Assembly: GCF_900120155.1 (NCBI RefSeq)
Contig: NZ_LT635549.1
Location: forward strand, 806,001 to 870,000
DNA length: 64,000 nucleotides
Source: Clostridium sp. Marseille-P3244
GTDB taxonomy: Bacteria > Bacillota > Clostridia > Lachnospirales > Lachnospiraceae
Reading direction: 5' to 3'
The position numbers were made by a program, and so were the translations under genes. This document shows positions 46,188 through 53,780 of the stretch, one piece after another (within the stretch, counting starts at the first letter, position 1; each line of letters starts with the position of its first letter). Below the pieces are notes generated by a model. It ran no database searches. It had not been told where the DNA came from and saw only the letters and a list, made by a program, of their open reading frames with translations.

Positions 46188-47525
46188 GTGAAAACATTGG
46201 GGATAGATATTGGCACTACCACGATCAGTATCATTTTATCAGATACCGATGACCGGCACTGCAGTAAGGCGTTGACAGTCCAGAATAAAAGCCGGATCAG
46301 GACACAGTACAGATGGGAAAAGGTTCAGGATGTGACAGGGATCATTGACTGTGCGGTTGAGGCTGCAGATGGGTATCTTAGGCGGTTCCCGGATATCAAG
46401 GCGATCGGGCTGACAGGGCAGATGCACGGGATTCTCTATCTCAACAGGGAAGGGAAATGCATCAGCCCATTGTATACGTGGCAGGATGGAAGAGGAAATA
46501 TTCCCCGCCGGGATGGAAGGACGATGGTGGAGGCAGTTTATGAGAAATGTGGACTATATGTCCCGTCTGGATACGGGCTACTTACACATTTATTTAATAT
46601 AGAAAATGGGATCGCTCCAGATCAGGCGGTATCGGTCTGTACGATCATGGATTACCTGGGTATGGTGCTGACCGGGAGAAGGACGCCTGTGGTTCATGTC
46701 ACCAATGCGGCGGGCCTTGGTTTTTTTGATACGAGGAAGAAAAAATTCCTGACAGAATTACTGGAACAGCTAAAGTTAGATCCGGCGATTCTTCCGGAAG
46801 TGACAGAAGAGCCATATATACTGGGTGAGCACAGAGGAATTCCCGTTATGGCTGCCCTAGGGGATAACCAGGCCAGTTTTCTCGGAGCCGCGGGAGAGGC
46901 ACCGAATACCTATCTCGTCAATATAGGAACCGGAGGACAGATTTCTGTGATTTCTGACAGGTATTATGAGATTGAAGGGATTGAGACAAGACCATTTGTG
47001 GGAGGGAAGTATTTGCTGGCCGGGTCATCGCTTTGTGGGGGAAGAGCATATGCGGTTCTGGAGAATTTTTTCCGGTCATATGTAAAGGCGGCAGGGTATG
47101 GAAATATTTCTCAGTATGAGATCATGGAAAAACTGGCCCGGGAGGCATATGGTGAGCACAGCGGGTTGGAGATAGTGACGACATTTAACGGAACCAGGTC
47201 AAAGCCGGAACTAAGAGGAAGTATTGCCGGTATCAGTGAGGATAATTTTACTCCGGGTGGTGTGATTTGCGGAGTTCTTAAGGGGATTGTACGGGAACTT
47301 TATGATATGTATATAGAGATACGCAGCTATACGGAGATCGGGATGGACCGCCTGGCTGCGTCAGGAAATGCTGTCCGGAAGAACAAAGTCCTTCAGAAGA
47401 TTATTAAGGAAATGTTCCTTGCAGACCCTGTTCTTCCGGAAACGCTGGAAGAGGCAGCATATGGAGCTGCGGTATATGCGGGGAATATTTTGAAAAATAC
47501 AGAACTAGAGGGAAGAACCGTATGA
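46188..47525 (+). CDS. FGGY-family carbohydrate kinase (sedoheptulokinase/xylulokinase-like)
   Basis: 445 residues from a GTG (AAAGG upstream). ATP site LGIDIGTTTISIIL (about 4-17); substrate region GLTGQMHGILYL with WQDGRG (about 102-107); second phosphate loop VNIGTGGQISV (about 244-254). It is shorter than xylulokinases (about 490) and closer in plan to sedoheptulokinase. The exact sugar cannot be settled from sequence. The stop overlaps the ATG of the HAD phosphatase, so kinase and phosphatase are made together. Confidence 0.85.
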   Translation: MKTLGIDIGTTTISIILSDTDDRHCSKALTVQNKSRIRTQYRWEKVQDVTGIIDCAVEAADGYLRRFPDIKAIGLTGQMHGILYLNREGKCISPLYTWQDGRGNIPRRDGRTMVEAVYEKCGLYVPSGYGLLTHLFNIENGIAPDQAVSVCTIMDYLGMVLTGRRTPVVHVTNAAGLGFFDTRKKKFLTELLEQLKLDPAILPEVTEEPYILGEHRGIPVMAALGDNQASFLGAAGEAPNTYLVNIGTGGQISVISDRYYEIEGIETRPFVGGKYLLAGSSLCGGRAYAVLENFFRSYVKAAGYGNISQYEIMEKLAREAYGEHSGLEIVTTFNGTRSKPELRGSIAGISEDNFTPGGVICGVLKGIVRELYDMYIEIRSYTEIGMDRLAASGNAVRKNKVLQKIIKEMFLADPVLPETLEEAAYGAAVYAGNILKNTELEGRTV

Positions 47526-48391
47526 TTAAAGTGATTGCAAGTGATATGGACGGGACGCTCCTGGGAGAGGACCACAGGATTGCGCCGGAAACGCTGGAGG
47601 CGGTAAAAGACGCGTGTGATGCGGGAATCCGTTTTATCATAACAACAGGGAGAGAATTTAAAGGTGCGATGCAGCAGCTGGAAGGGACAGGAATCGTGTG
47701 TGATTACATCGTGAGCAGTGGAGCGGAAGTCCGCAATCCCCGGAAGGAGATCGTGGCGTTACACCCCATGAACAGGGAGCTGTGCAGGCGGGTTTACGGG
47801 GAAATAAAGGAGTATCCTATTTCGGCAGTATTCTGTACAAGTGGCTGCAACTACTTTGTAGGAACACCGGAAGAGGGAGAGGAAAGCCTGATCCGTCAGA
47901 TCCAGCTCTTTCATATGAATATGTGTCGTGACGAAGTGACAAAAACGGATCTCTACCGGGAAATGAAGGAACGCTCTGATGTGATCCCAAGCCTGGAAGA
48001 ACTGGAAAAGACGGAAGTTCCAGTGTATAAGATTTTTCTGTTTACCGGAGATCTGGAAATGCTGGATCAGATCAGGCGAAGCCAGGAAAAGAATCCGGAT
48101 ATCGCGGTCTCTTCTTCTTTTATGACAAATCTGGAGATTACAGATATAAAAGCTCAGAAGGGACCTGTCCTGAAAGAGTATATCGAGTCTCTCGGATATA
48201 CCATGGACGAGGTGATGGCTATCGGAGACAGCTTAAATGACCTGTCCATGCTTTCTATGGACTTTGGCGCTACAGTGGCAATGGGGAATGCGGACTGGAA
48301 GATAAAACGGGCGGCAAAATATGTAACGCGCTCGAACACAGAACAGGGGGTTGCCTGGGCGATACAGGAACTTTTGAAACGGCAGAATTAG
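47522..48391 (+). CDS. Cof-type HAD-IIB phosphatase
   Basis: 289 residues. Motif I DMDGTLLGEDHRI (catalytic Asp about 8 and 10), motif II FIITTGREF, motif III Lys in KAQKGPVLKEYIE and motif IV MAIGDSLNDLSML (about 240-252) show a complete active site. The C2B cap identifies HAD-IIB (Cof). Such enzymes dephosphorylate sugar phosphates or flavin/pyridoxal phosphates. The 4-base overlap with the FGGY kinase suggests sugar-phosphate control. Confidence 0.9.
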   Translation: MIKVIASDMDGTLLGEDHRIAPETLEAVKDACDAGIRFIITTGREFKGAMQQLEGTGIVCDYIVSSGAEVRNPRKEIVALHPMNRELCRRVYGEIKEYPISAVFCTSGCNYFVGTPEEGEESLIRQIQLFHMNMCRDEVTKTDLYREMKERSDVIPSLEELEKTEVPVYKIFLFTGDLEMLDQIRRSQEKNPDIAVSSSFMTNLEITDIKAQKGPVLKEYIESLGYTMDEVMAIGDSLNDLSMLSMDFGATVAMGNADWKIKRAAKYVTRSNTEQGVAWAIQELLKRQN

Positions 48392-48403
48392 CGGTTGCCG
48401 CCC

Positions 48404-48432
48404 TTGTTTTATGAAGGGATTTTCAGTATAAT
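48404..48432 (+). promoter_or_regulatory. Predicted promoter of murT-gatD
   Basis: TTGTTT (48404-48409) and consensus TATAAT (48427-48432) with a 17-base spacer. Confidence 0.6.
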
Positions 48433-48521
48433 ACCTCTGAATGTAACAGACAGTGAATGAAACGGGCATCGAAGCTGATTGGAATGATGCCGGGATACCA
48501 GAGATTGAGATGGATGAAACG

Positions 48522-49937
48522 ATGAGATTAAGAAGTAAATTTGCTGTGAAGTGTGCAAAAGCCACGAGCAGCCTGATCAAAAAACTAAATAGAGGGAGCG
48601 GGGTTACACTGCCGGGTTATGTGGCCCGTCTGATCGATCCCAATATTCTGCGGGAGATGGCTTCCCAGGTGAGAGAAAAGACGATCGTTACAATGGGAAC
48701 TAACGGAAAGACGACGACCAATGCCATCCTGAGCAGAGCTCTGGAGAGCGAAGGAAAGAAAGTCATTATCAACCGCACCGGGGCAAACATGTTAAACGGG
48801 ATTATTTCGGCGTTTGTTCTGGAGACAGATAAGAAAGGAAATCTGGACGCGGACTACGCCTGCATCGAGGTGGATGAGATCGCTTCCGTGGGTGTTCTGC
48901 CCAAGCTTCTGCCGGACTGTGCCCTGCTGACCAATATATCAAGGGACCAGCTGGACCGTTTCGGGGAAGTGGACATTACGTACAATAAGCTGATGAACGC
49001 TGTAAAAAGTGTACCGGAGACAACGCTGGTTATCAACTGTGATGATATCCTGTCCTATTCTCTTGCGGAAAACAGCGGGAATCCATATGTGACCTATGGA
49101 ATCAGCGAACAGATCTTTGACGATAGATCCCGTTCCGAGATCAGAGAAAGTATTTTTTGCCGAAAGTGCGGGAAAAAGCTGGAGTATGAATTCTTCCATT
49201 ATGGACAGCTGGGAATCTATCACTGCCCGAACTGTGGATGGAAACGGCCGGATCCGGATTATACGGCGGAACATATTCAGTTTTCGGACGAATTTTATTC
49301 TTTTGATATAAACGAGCTGCATCTGGATCCCGCCGTACGTACTCCGTACAATATCTACAACACGCTGGCTGCTTACACTGCCCTCAGGACACTGGGCGCG
49401 GGATTTGCCGGTTTTAAACAGATGATCGAAGCGTTTGATTATGGAAATAACAGGGAAAGCATCTTTCAGATCGAAGGTGCCCGCGTTCAGCTTCATTTGG
49501 CAAAAAATCCGATCGGGTTCCAGCAGAAGGTATCTCTTGTGCTCAAAGATCCAAAGCCGAAGGATATCATTATACAGATCAATGACACCTATCAGGACGG
49601 AGAAGATATCTCCTGGCTGTGGGATGTGGATTTTCAGTATCTGGCTGACAGTAATGCCGGCAGAATCATTACGGCGGGAACACGCCGGCACGACATGGGG
49701 CTGCGCCTGAAATATGAAGATATTCCCTGTGACTCTACGACAGATATGAAAACAGCGGTTTTGGACTGCGCCAGGAATGGGACAAAGAATCTTTATGTAA
49801 TTGTAAATTATTCCGGTCTGTACTGCACGAACCATCTGTTGTCAGAGCTGGAGAAAAGCGAAAATGTAGACGGATCGGGGAACGGTGGACAGGTTGAAAC
49901 GAATACAAGAGGAATGGAAGGAGGTACGGAAGAATGA
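48522..49937 (+). CDS. murT: Lipid II isoglutaminyl synthase, subunit MurT
   Basis: 471 residues from ATG 48522, chosen because the family starts with a basic RLRSKFAVKCAKAT helix; ATG 48510 and GTG 48453 are in-frame alternatives with equally weak ribosome sites. Mur-ligase ATPase loop TMGTNGKTTTNAIL (about 55-68), EVDEIASV, NISRDQLDRFGE, then the MurT-specific zinc ribbon with CRKCGKK and CPNCGWKRP (about 212-240) and a DUF1727 C-terminus. It activates the alpha-carboxyl of stem Glu for amidation by GatD, using ATP. Stop overlaps gatD. Confidence 0.93.
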   Translation: MRLRSKFAVKCAKATSSLIKKLNRGSGVTLPGYVARLIDPNILREMASQVREKTIVTMGTNGKTTTNAILSRALESEGKKVIINRTGANMLNGIISAFVLETDKKGNLDADYACIEVDEIASVGVLPKLLPDCALLTNISRDQLDRFGEVDITYNKLMNAVKSVPETTLVINCDDILSYSLAENSGNPYVTYGISEQIFDDRSRSEIRESIFCRKCGKKLEYEFFHYGQLGIYHCPNCGWKRPDPDYTAEHIQFSDEFYSFDINELHLDPAVRTPYNIYNTLAAYTALRTLGAGFAGFKQMIEAFDYGNNRESIFQIEGARVQLHLAKNPIGFQQKVSLVLKDPKPKDIIIQINDTYQDGEDISWLWDVDFQYLADSNAGRIITAGTRRHDMGLRLKYEDIPCDSTTDMKTAVLDCARNGTKNLYVIVNYSGLYCTNHLLSELEKSENVDGSGNGGQVETNTRGMEGGTEE

Positions 49938-50695
49938 TGAAACTGACGATCGGACATCTGTACCCGGACCTTTTGAACCTGTACGGCGACCGGGGAAATA
50001 TTCAGTGTTTTCGTAAACGCCTTGAGTGGCGTGGTATTGAGGCGGATGTGGTTCCGTTTCTCTCAGGGGATAAGATCGATTTTACAAAACTGGATATCGT
50101 GCTCCTGGGAGGGGGATCCGACCGGGAGCAGGAACTGGTCTGCGGTTTTTTGAAGGATATACGGGAAGATTTCAAGACTTATGTAGAAGAGGGCGGTGTC
50201 GTCCTGGCAGTATGCGGCGGCTATCAGCTTCTCGGGAAATATTACAGGACGGACAAGAAGACGATCGAGGGCCTTTCCATCCTGGACATTACCACCGAGT
50301 GGCAGCCTGAGCGTCTTATCCGGAATATCGTACTCAACAGCCCGCTGTTTGAACAGCCGGTAGTAGGATTTGAAAATCATGGAGGAAGGACTTATATCGG
50401 GGATCATACACCGTTTGGAAAAGTGTTTTACGGGCTTGGAAATACGGGGAAGTCAGGATATGAGGGTGTTGTGTACAAAAATGTGATCGCCACATATCTG
50501 CATGGGCCTCTGCTTCCCAAGAACCCTCAAGTGTGCGATTATCTCCTGGAGAAAGCTCTGAAGAAAAAATATGGGCCGGAAGCGGAGCTTGCACCCCTGG
50601 AAGATGAGCTGGAGCGCAAGGCGAATCAATATATCGTGAGCAGATACAGCGACAAAAAATATATTCTGAAAGAAACCATCAAACGATACACTTAA
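49934..50695 (+). CDS. gatD: Lipid II isoglutaminyl synthase, glutaminase subunit GatD
   Basis: 253 residues, CobB/CobQ-type class I amidotransferase. The nucleophile Cys94 is in LAVCGGYQLLG; the catalytic His is in ATYLHGPLLPKNP (about 189-201). The start is LTIGHLYPDLLNLYGDRGNI. It supplies ammonia from glutamine to MurT, turning D-Glu of the peptidoglycan stem into D-isoglutamine. Overlaps murT by 4 bases (ATGA-like). Confidence 0.94.
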   Translation: MMKLTIGHLYPDLLNLYGDRGNIQCFRKRLEWRGIEADVVPFLSGDKIDFTKLDIVLLGGGSDREQELVCGFLKDIREDFKTYVEEGGVVLAVCGGYQLLGKYYRTDKKTIEGLSILDITTEWQPERLIRNIVLNSPLFEQPVVGFENHGGRTYIGDHTPFGKVFYGLGNTGKSGYEGVVYKNVIATYLHGPLLPKNPQVCDYLLEKALKKKYGPEAELAPLEDELERKANQYIVSRYSDKKYILKETIKRYT

Positions 50696-50770
50696 AAATA
50701 TGCTATACTGTTCTCAGAATAAAATAGTATCAGCAATCAGTTGTAAGTTTAAGAAAGTGAGGTCGATCAG

Positions 50771-51406
50771 ATGGATGTCAGGCAGAAGAGAAATAAAGCA
50801 TTGGGAGAGCGTGTGGTAAAGGCGTTGGAGTCCAGGAATATGGAGGCGTACTATGCGTCTACAAAGGAAGAAGCAGTGAAGAAGGCACTGGAGCTGATCC
50901 CGAAAGGAAGCAGTATCAATATGGGAGGATCTAAATCCGTCCAGGAGGTAGGGTTTCGGGACGCGATCTGTTCTGGCGACTATGATTTTTGTGACAGAGA
51001 CAAAGCTTCCAGCCGGGAAGAAAAGGATGAGATGGCACTGAAAGCGTTTACCAGCGACTGGTATCTGGGCAGTGTCAATGCCATGAGCGAGGACGGCGTG
51101 TTCATAAATGTAGACGGGAATGCCAACCGTGTGGCAGCGTATGCGTTCGGTCCGAAAAATGTCCTCCTGATCGTGGGGATGAACAAGATCGTGAAGACAG
51201 AGGAAGACGCCATGCACAGGGCCAGGAATGAGGCGGCGCCAATCAACACTCAGAGATTCGGCATCGATACTCCCTGTGTGAAAAACGGCAGCTGTTTTGA
51301 CTGCAAGAGTCCGGATTGTATCTGCTGTCAGATTATGATTACAAGGTTCAGCAGAATACCGAAACGGTTCAAGATTATCCTTGTGGATGAGAATCTGGGA
51401 TTTTAA
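50771..51406 (+). CDS. LUD-domain lactate-utilisation-like protein (LutC/DUF162)
   Basis: 211 residues of the LUD fold: SSINMGGSKSVQEVGF, DGVFINVDGNANRVAA, VLLIVGMNKIVK. A C-terminal Cys-rich stretch (CVKNGSCFDCKSPDCICC, about 172-189) has seven Cys and may hold a metal or Fe-S cluster. True lactate utilisation needs LutA and LutB, which are not nearby, so the role is unclear; standalone homologues are common in Firmicutes. AAGAAAGTGAGG lies before the ATG. Confidence 0.82.
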   Translation: MDVRQKRNKALGERVVKALESRNMEAYYASTKEEAVKKALELIPKGSSINMGGSKSVQEVGFRDAICSGDYDFCDRDKASSREEKDEMALKAFTSDWYLGSVNAMSEDGVFINVDGNANRVAAYAFGPKNVLLIVGMNKIVKTEEDAMHRARNEAAPINTQRFGIDTPCVKNGSCFDCKSPDCICCQIMITRFSRIPKRFKIILVDENLGF

Positions 51407-51454
51407 AGTGATCCGTTTCAAGAATAATAAGTAATTTTAGAAAGGACAGCCGGG

Positions 51455-52246
51455 ATGGGCAGAAATAGAAAAAGAAATCCTCGGAATAAAAAAGAAAGAC
51501 AGAGAAGACGGACAGCGTTCAATATCCTTTCCGGGACCGTGCTGATCGCTGCGGTCTGTGTATTCGTCTTTTCTCTTTATCAGCTTGTTATTATACTGGT
51601 GCCCTACTATACAGGAGAAAAGGAATATGATGAAATCAGGGATATCGCGCTTACGGCGGATGAGGACGGGAGCGGATTCAGTGTGGATTTTGACGCTCTG
51701 ATGAAAGAAAACAGGGATACTGTGGCCTGGATACGATTTGATGAGCCTTCTGTTATAAATTATCCGGTTGTACAGGGAGAGGATAATGAGGAATATCTGA
51801 CAAGAACCTTTTCCGCTAATGACAATAAACTGGGAGCAATTTTTATGGATGAGCGCAATACCCCGGATTTTTCTGACCGAAATACATTTATTTACGGACA
51901 TCATCTTAATACAGGCGGGGAAATGTTTTCACAGCTTTTTGAGTATGAAGACGAATCTTTCTGTAAAGAGCACCCGGATTTCTATATCTATACGCCGGAC
52001 GGTAAGGTAAGGACCTATACCGTATTTTCGGTGGGCGTGGTCAAAGATGACGCCGACAATTACGATCTTGAATTTAATTCTGACGAGGAATTTGAGCAGT
52101 ATATCCAGCTCTGCAGAGAGTCTTCCAATTATCAGGTGGATGTGGAGGTGAATGCTCAGTCCCAGATCGTGAGCCTGTCTACCTGTACAAATGTAAGGGA
52201 TGATGAACGCTTTCTCGTGCAGGGAGTGCTGACGGCGACGGATTAA
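51455..52246 (+). CDS. Class B sortase
   Basis: 263 residues with a basic N-terminus and one membrane helix (about 28-51). Catalytic triad: His in IYGHHLNTGG (about 149), Cys in LSTCTNVRDDERF (about 246) and Arg of the same segment (about 254). WIRFDEPSVINYPVVQG is typical of SrtB-like enzymes. It cleaves sorting signals and attaches proteins to peptidoglycan or builds pili. No LPXTG- or NPQTN-like substrate is encoded in this window. Confidence 0.92.
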   Translation: MGRNRKRNPRNKKERQRRRTAFNILSGTVLIAAVCVFVFSLYQLVIILVPYYTGEKEYDEIRDIALTADEDGSGFSVDFDALMKENRDTVAWIRFDEPSVINYPVVQGEDNEEYLTRTFSANDNKLGAIFMDERNTPDFSDRNTFIYGHHLNTGGEMFSQLFEYEDESFCKEHPDFYIYTPDGKVRTYTVFSVGVVKDDADNYDLEFNSDEEFEQYIQLCRESSNYQVDVEVNAQSQIVSLSTCTNVRDDERFLVQGVLTATD

Positions 52247-52281
52247 ACAGCGGACACGGGGAAAAGAAAGGAACAGAACAT

Positions 52282-52470
52282 ATGGCGGACAGATTTGATG
52301 TGGGAGATATTATCAGAATGAAGAAGCCTCATCCCTGCGGGAGCCAGGAGTGGGAGGTGCTGCGTACCGGAGCTGATTTCCGTCTCAAATGTATGGGATG
52401 CGGACATCAGATCATGGTCCCCCGCAGGCTGGTGGAAAAAAATACAAGGAAGATCACAAAAAAAGCTTGA
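52282..52470 (+). CDS. DUF951 domain-containing small protein
   Basis: 62 residues. DVGDIIRMKKPHPCGSQEW, RTGADFRLKCMGCGH and VPRRLVEK are typical of DUF951, a small protein that in Firmicutes often lies by rpsF and ychF. The three Cys and the His suggest a zinc site. AAAGGAACAG precedes the ATG. The rpsF promoter overlaps its stop codon. Confidence 0.9.
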   Translation: MADRFDVGDIIRMKKPHPCGSQEWEVLRTGADFRLKCMGCGHQIMVPRRLVEKNTRKITKKA

Positions 52471-52495
52471 AAGAATGGACTTCTTATGGTAAGAT
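52467..52495 (+). promoter_or_regulatory. Predicted promoter of rpsF-ssb-rpsR
   Basis: TTGAAA (52467-52472) and TAAGAT (52490-52495), 17-base spacer, starting on the stop codon of the DUF951 gene. Confidence 0.55.
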
Positions 52496-52501
52496 GAATA
52501 A

Positions 52502-52596
52502 CCGTGACATACTGTCGGATCAAATCCGGTCAGTACCATAATTCCTTGCTCCCGGAGTGAAGCCGGGGGCCAGAGACCATAAGGAGGTGCAAGAAC
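52502..52596 (+). promoter_or_regulatory. rpsF leader, possible S6:S18 autoregulatory element
   Basis: About 95 bases of leader with two hairpins: TACTG/CAGTA with a CGGA/TCCG upper stem (about 52513-52541), and CCCGG/CCGGG (about 52551-52568) before AAGGAGG. Firmicute rpsF leaders are known to bind S6:S18 and repress the operon; I cannot confirm the consensus by eye. Confidence 0.4.
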
Positions 52597-52884
52597 ATGA
52601 ATAAGTATGAATTAGCTGTTGTTGTGAGCGCAAAACTCGAAGACGAAGCGAGAGCGGACGTGATCGAGAAAGTGAAAGCTCTGATCACACGTTTCGGCGG
52701 CAATGTGACTGACGTAGACGAGTGGGGCAAGAGAAGATTCGCTTATGAGATCCAGAAGATGACAGAAGGATATTACTACTTCGTACACTTCGAGGCTGAG
52801 CCTACAGTTCCGGGAGAAGTGGAACAGCGTATCCGCATCATGGACAACGTGCTCAGGTATTTATGCGTGAAGCAGGAAGCATAA
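52597..52884 (+). CDS. rpsF: 30S ribosomal protein bS6
   Basis: 95 residues: MNKYELAVVVSAKLEDE start, a VDEWGKRRFAYEIQKMTEGYY middle (shown in its conserved core) and RIMDNVLRYLCV end. Binds the 30S platform with S18. AAGGAGG precedes the ATG. First gene of the conserved S6-Ssb-S18 operon. Confidence 0.97.
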   Translation: MNKYELAVVVSAKLEDEARADVIEKVKALITRFGGNVTDVDEWGKRRFAYEIQKMTEGYYYFVHFEAEPTVPGEVEQRIRIMDNVLRYLCVKQEA

Positions 52885-52900
52885 GCGGAAAGAGGTATAT

Positions 52901-53341
52901 ATGAATAAGGTAGTTTTAGTAGGACGGTTGACAAGAGATCCTGAAGTCAGATATTCACAGGGAGAGAACGCGACAGCGGTAGCGAGATATACACTTGCCG
53001 TAGACCGCAGGTTCAAGAGAGACGGAGAGCCTACGGCGGATTTCATACCGTGCGTCGTCTTCGGTCGTTCCGGAGAATTCGCGGAGAAATATTTCCGCCA
53101 GGGAATGCGTGTCTCCATATCCGGACGTATCCAGACAGGAAGCTACACAAACAAGGACGGCGTGAAAGTATACACGACGGAAGTGATTGTGGAGGAGCAG
53201 GAATTCGCGGAGAGCCGGGCAGAGAGTGAAGCCAACAGAGCATCATCCTACCAGCAGCCGGCACCGGCACCCAGTGCGCCGGCAGGCGACGGATTTATGA
53301 ATATCCCTGATGGCATTGATGAGGAGCTGCCGTTCAACTGA
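52901..53341 (+). CDS. ssb: Single-stranded DNA-binding protein
   Basis: 146 residues. OB-fold residues 1-108 (MNKVVLVGRLTRDPEVRYSQ, FIPCVVFGRSGEFAEKYFRQ, GRIQTGSYTNKDGVKVYTTE), a short Pro/Ala-rich linker and the acidic DGIDEELPFN tip that recruits replication and repair proteins. The position between rpsF and rpsR marks it as the main chromosomal SSB. Confidence 0.97.
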   Translation: MNKVVLVGRLTRDPEVRYSQGENATAVARYTLAVDRRFKRDGEPTADFIPCVVFGRSGEFAEKYFRQGMRVSISGRIQTGSYTNKDGVKVYTTEVIVEEQEFAESRAESEANRASSYQQPAPAPSAPAGDGFMNIPDGIDEELPFN

Positions 53342-53372
53342 CCTTCATTGTAGATGAAAGGAGATAACCATC

Positions 53373-53639
53373 ATGGCTTACGAAAAGGGAAGCAGACCAG
53401 AGGGCGGTTTTAAAAGGAGAGGCCCGGCGCGCAGAAGAAAGAAAGTGTGCGTATTCTGCGGAAAAGAAAATAACGAGATCGATTACAAGGACGTTGCGAA
53501 ATTAAAGAAATATGTCTCTGAAAGAGGCAAGATCCTTCCCAGAAGGATCACTGGAAACTGCGCGAAGCACCAGAGAGCGCTTACAGTAGCGATCAAAAGA
53601 GCAAGACATATTTCTCTGATGCCGTACGTTCAGGACTGA
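53373..53639 (+). CDS. rpsR: 30S ribosomal protein bS18
   Basis: 88 residues. [31 protein letters not shown] and the end [11 protein letters not shown] are diagnostic. The two Cys near the N-terminus make this a Cys-containing (zinc-type) version. GAAAGGAG precedes the ATG, and a strong terminator follows. Confidence 0.97.
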   Translation: MAYEKGSRPEGGFKRRGPARRRKKVCVFCGKENNEIDYKDVAKLKKYVSERGKILPRRITGNCAKHQRALTVAIKRARHISLMPYVQD

Positions 53640-53666
53640 TAGATCCACAAGATAAGGAATATGATA

Positions 53667-53712
53667 AAAAGAGCCGCCCGGGCAGGAATAAATGCCCGGG
53701 CGGCTCTTTTCG
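53667..53712. terminator. Bidirectional terminator after rpsR
   Basis: 18-base arms AAAAGAGCCGCCCGGGCA and complement (53667-53684, 53693-53710) with an 8-base loop; A run and T run at opposite ends. It also ends the convergent surface-protein gene at 53781. Confidence 0.92.
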
Positions 53713-53780
53713 CAGGGAAGGAGATGATGCAGTGTTGCGAGACTCTGTCGGTTCCCCTTTCCCTGGATTTTTATACAGAA

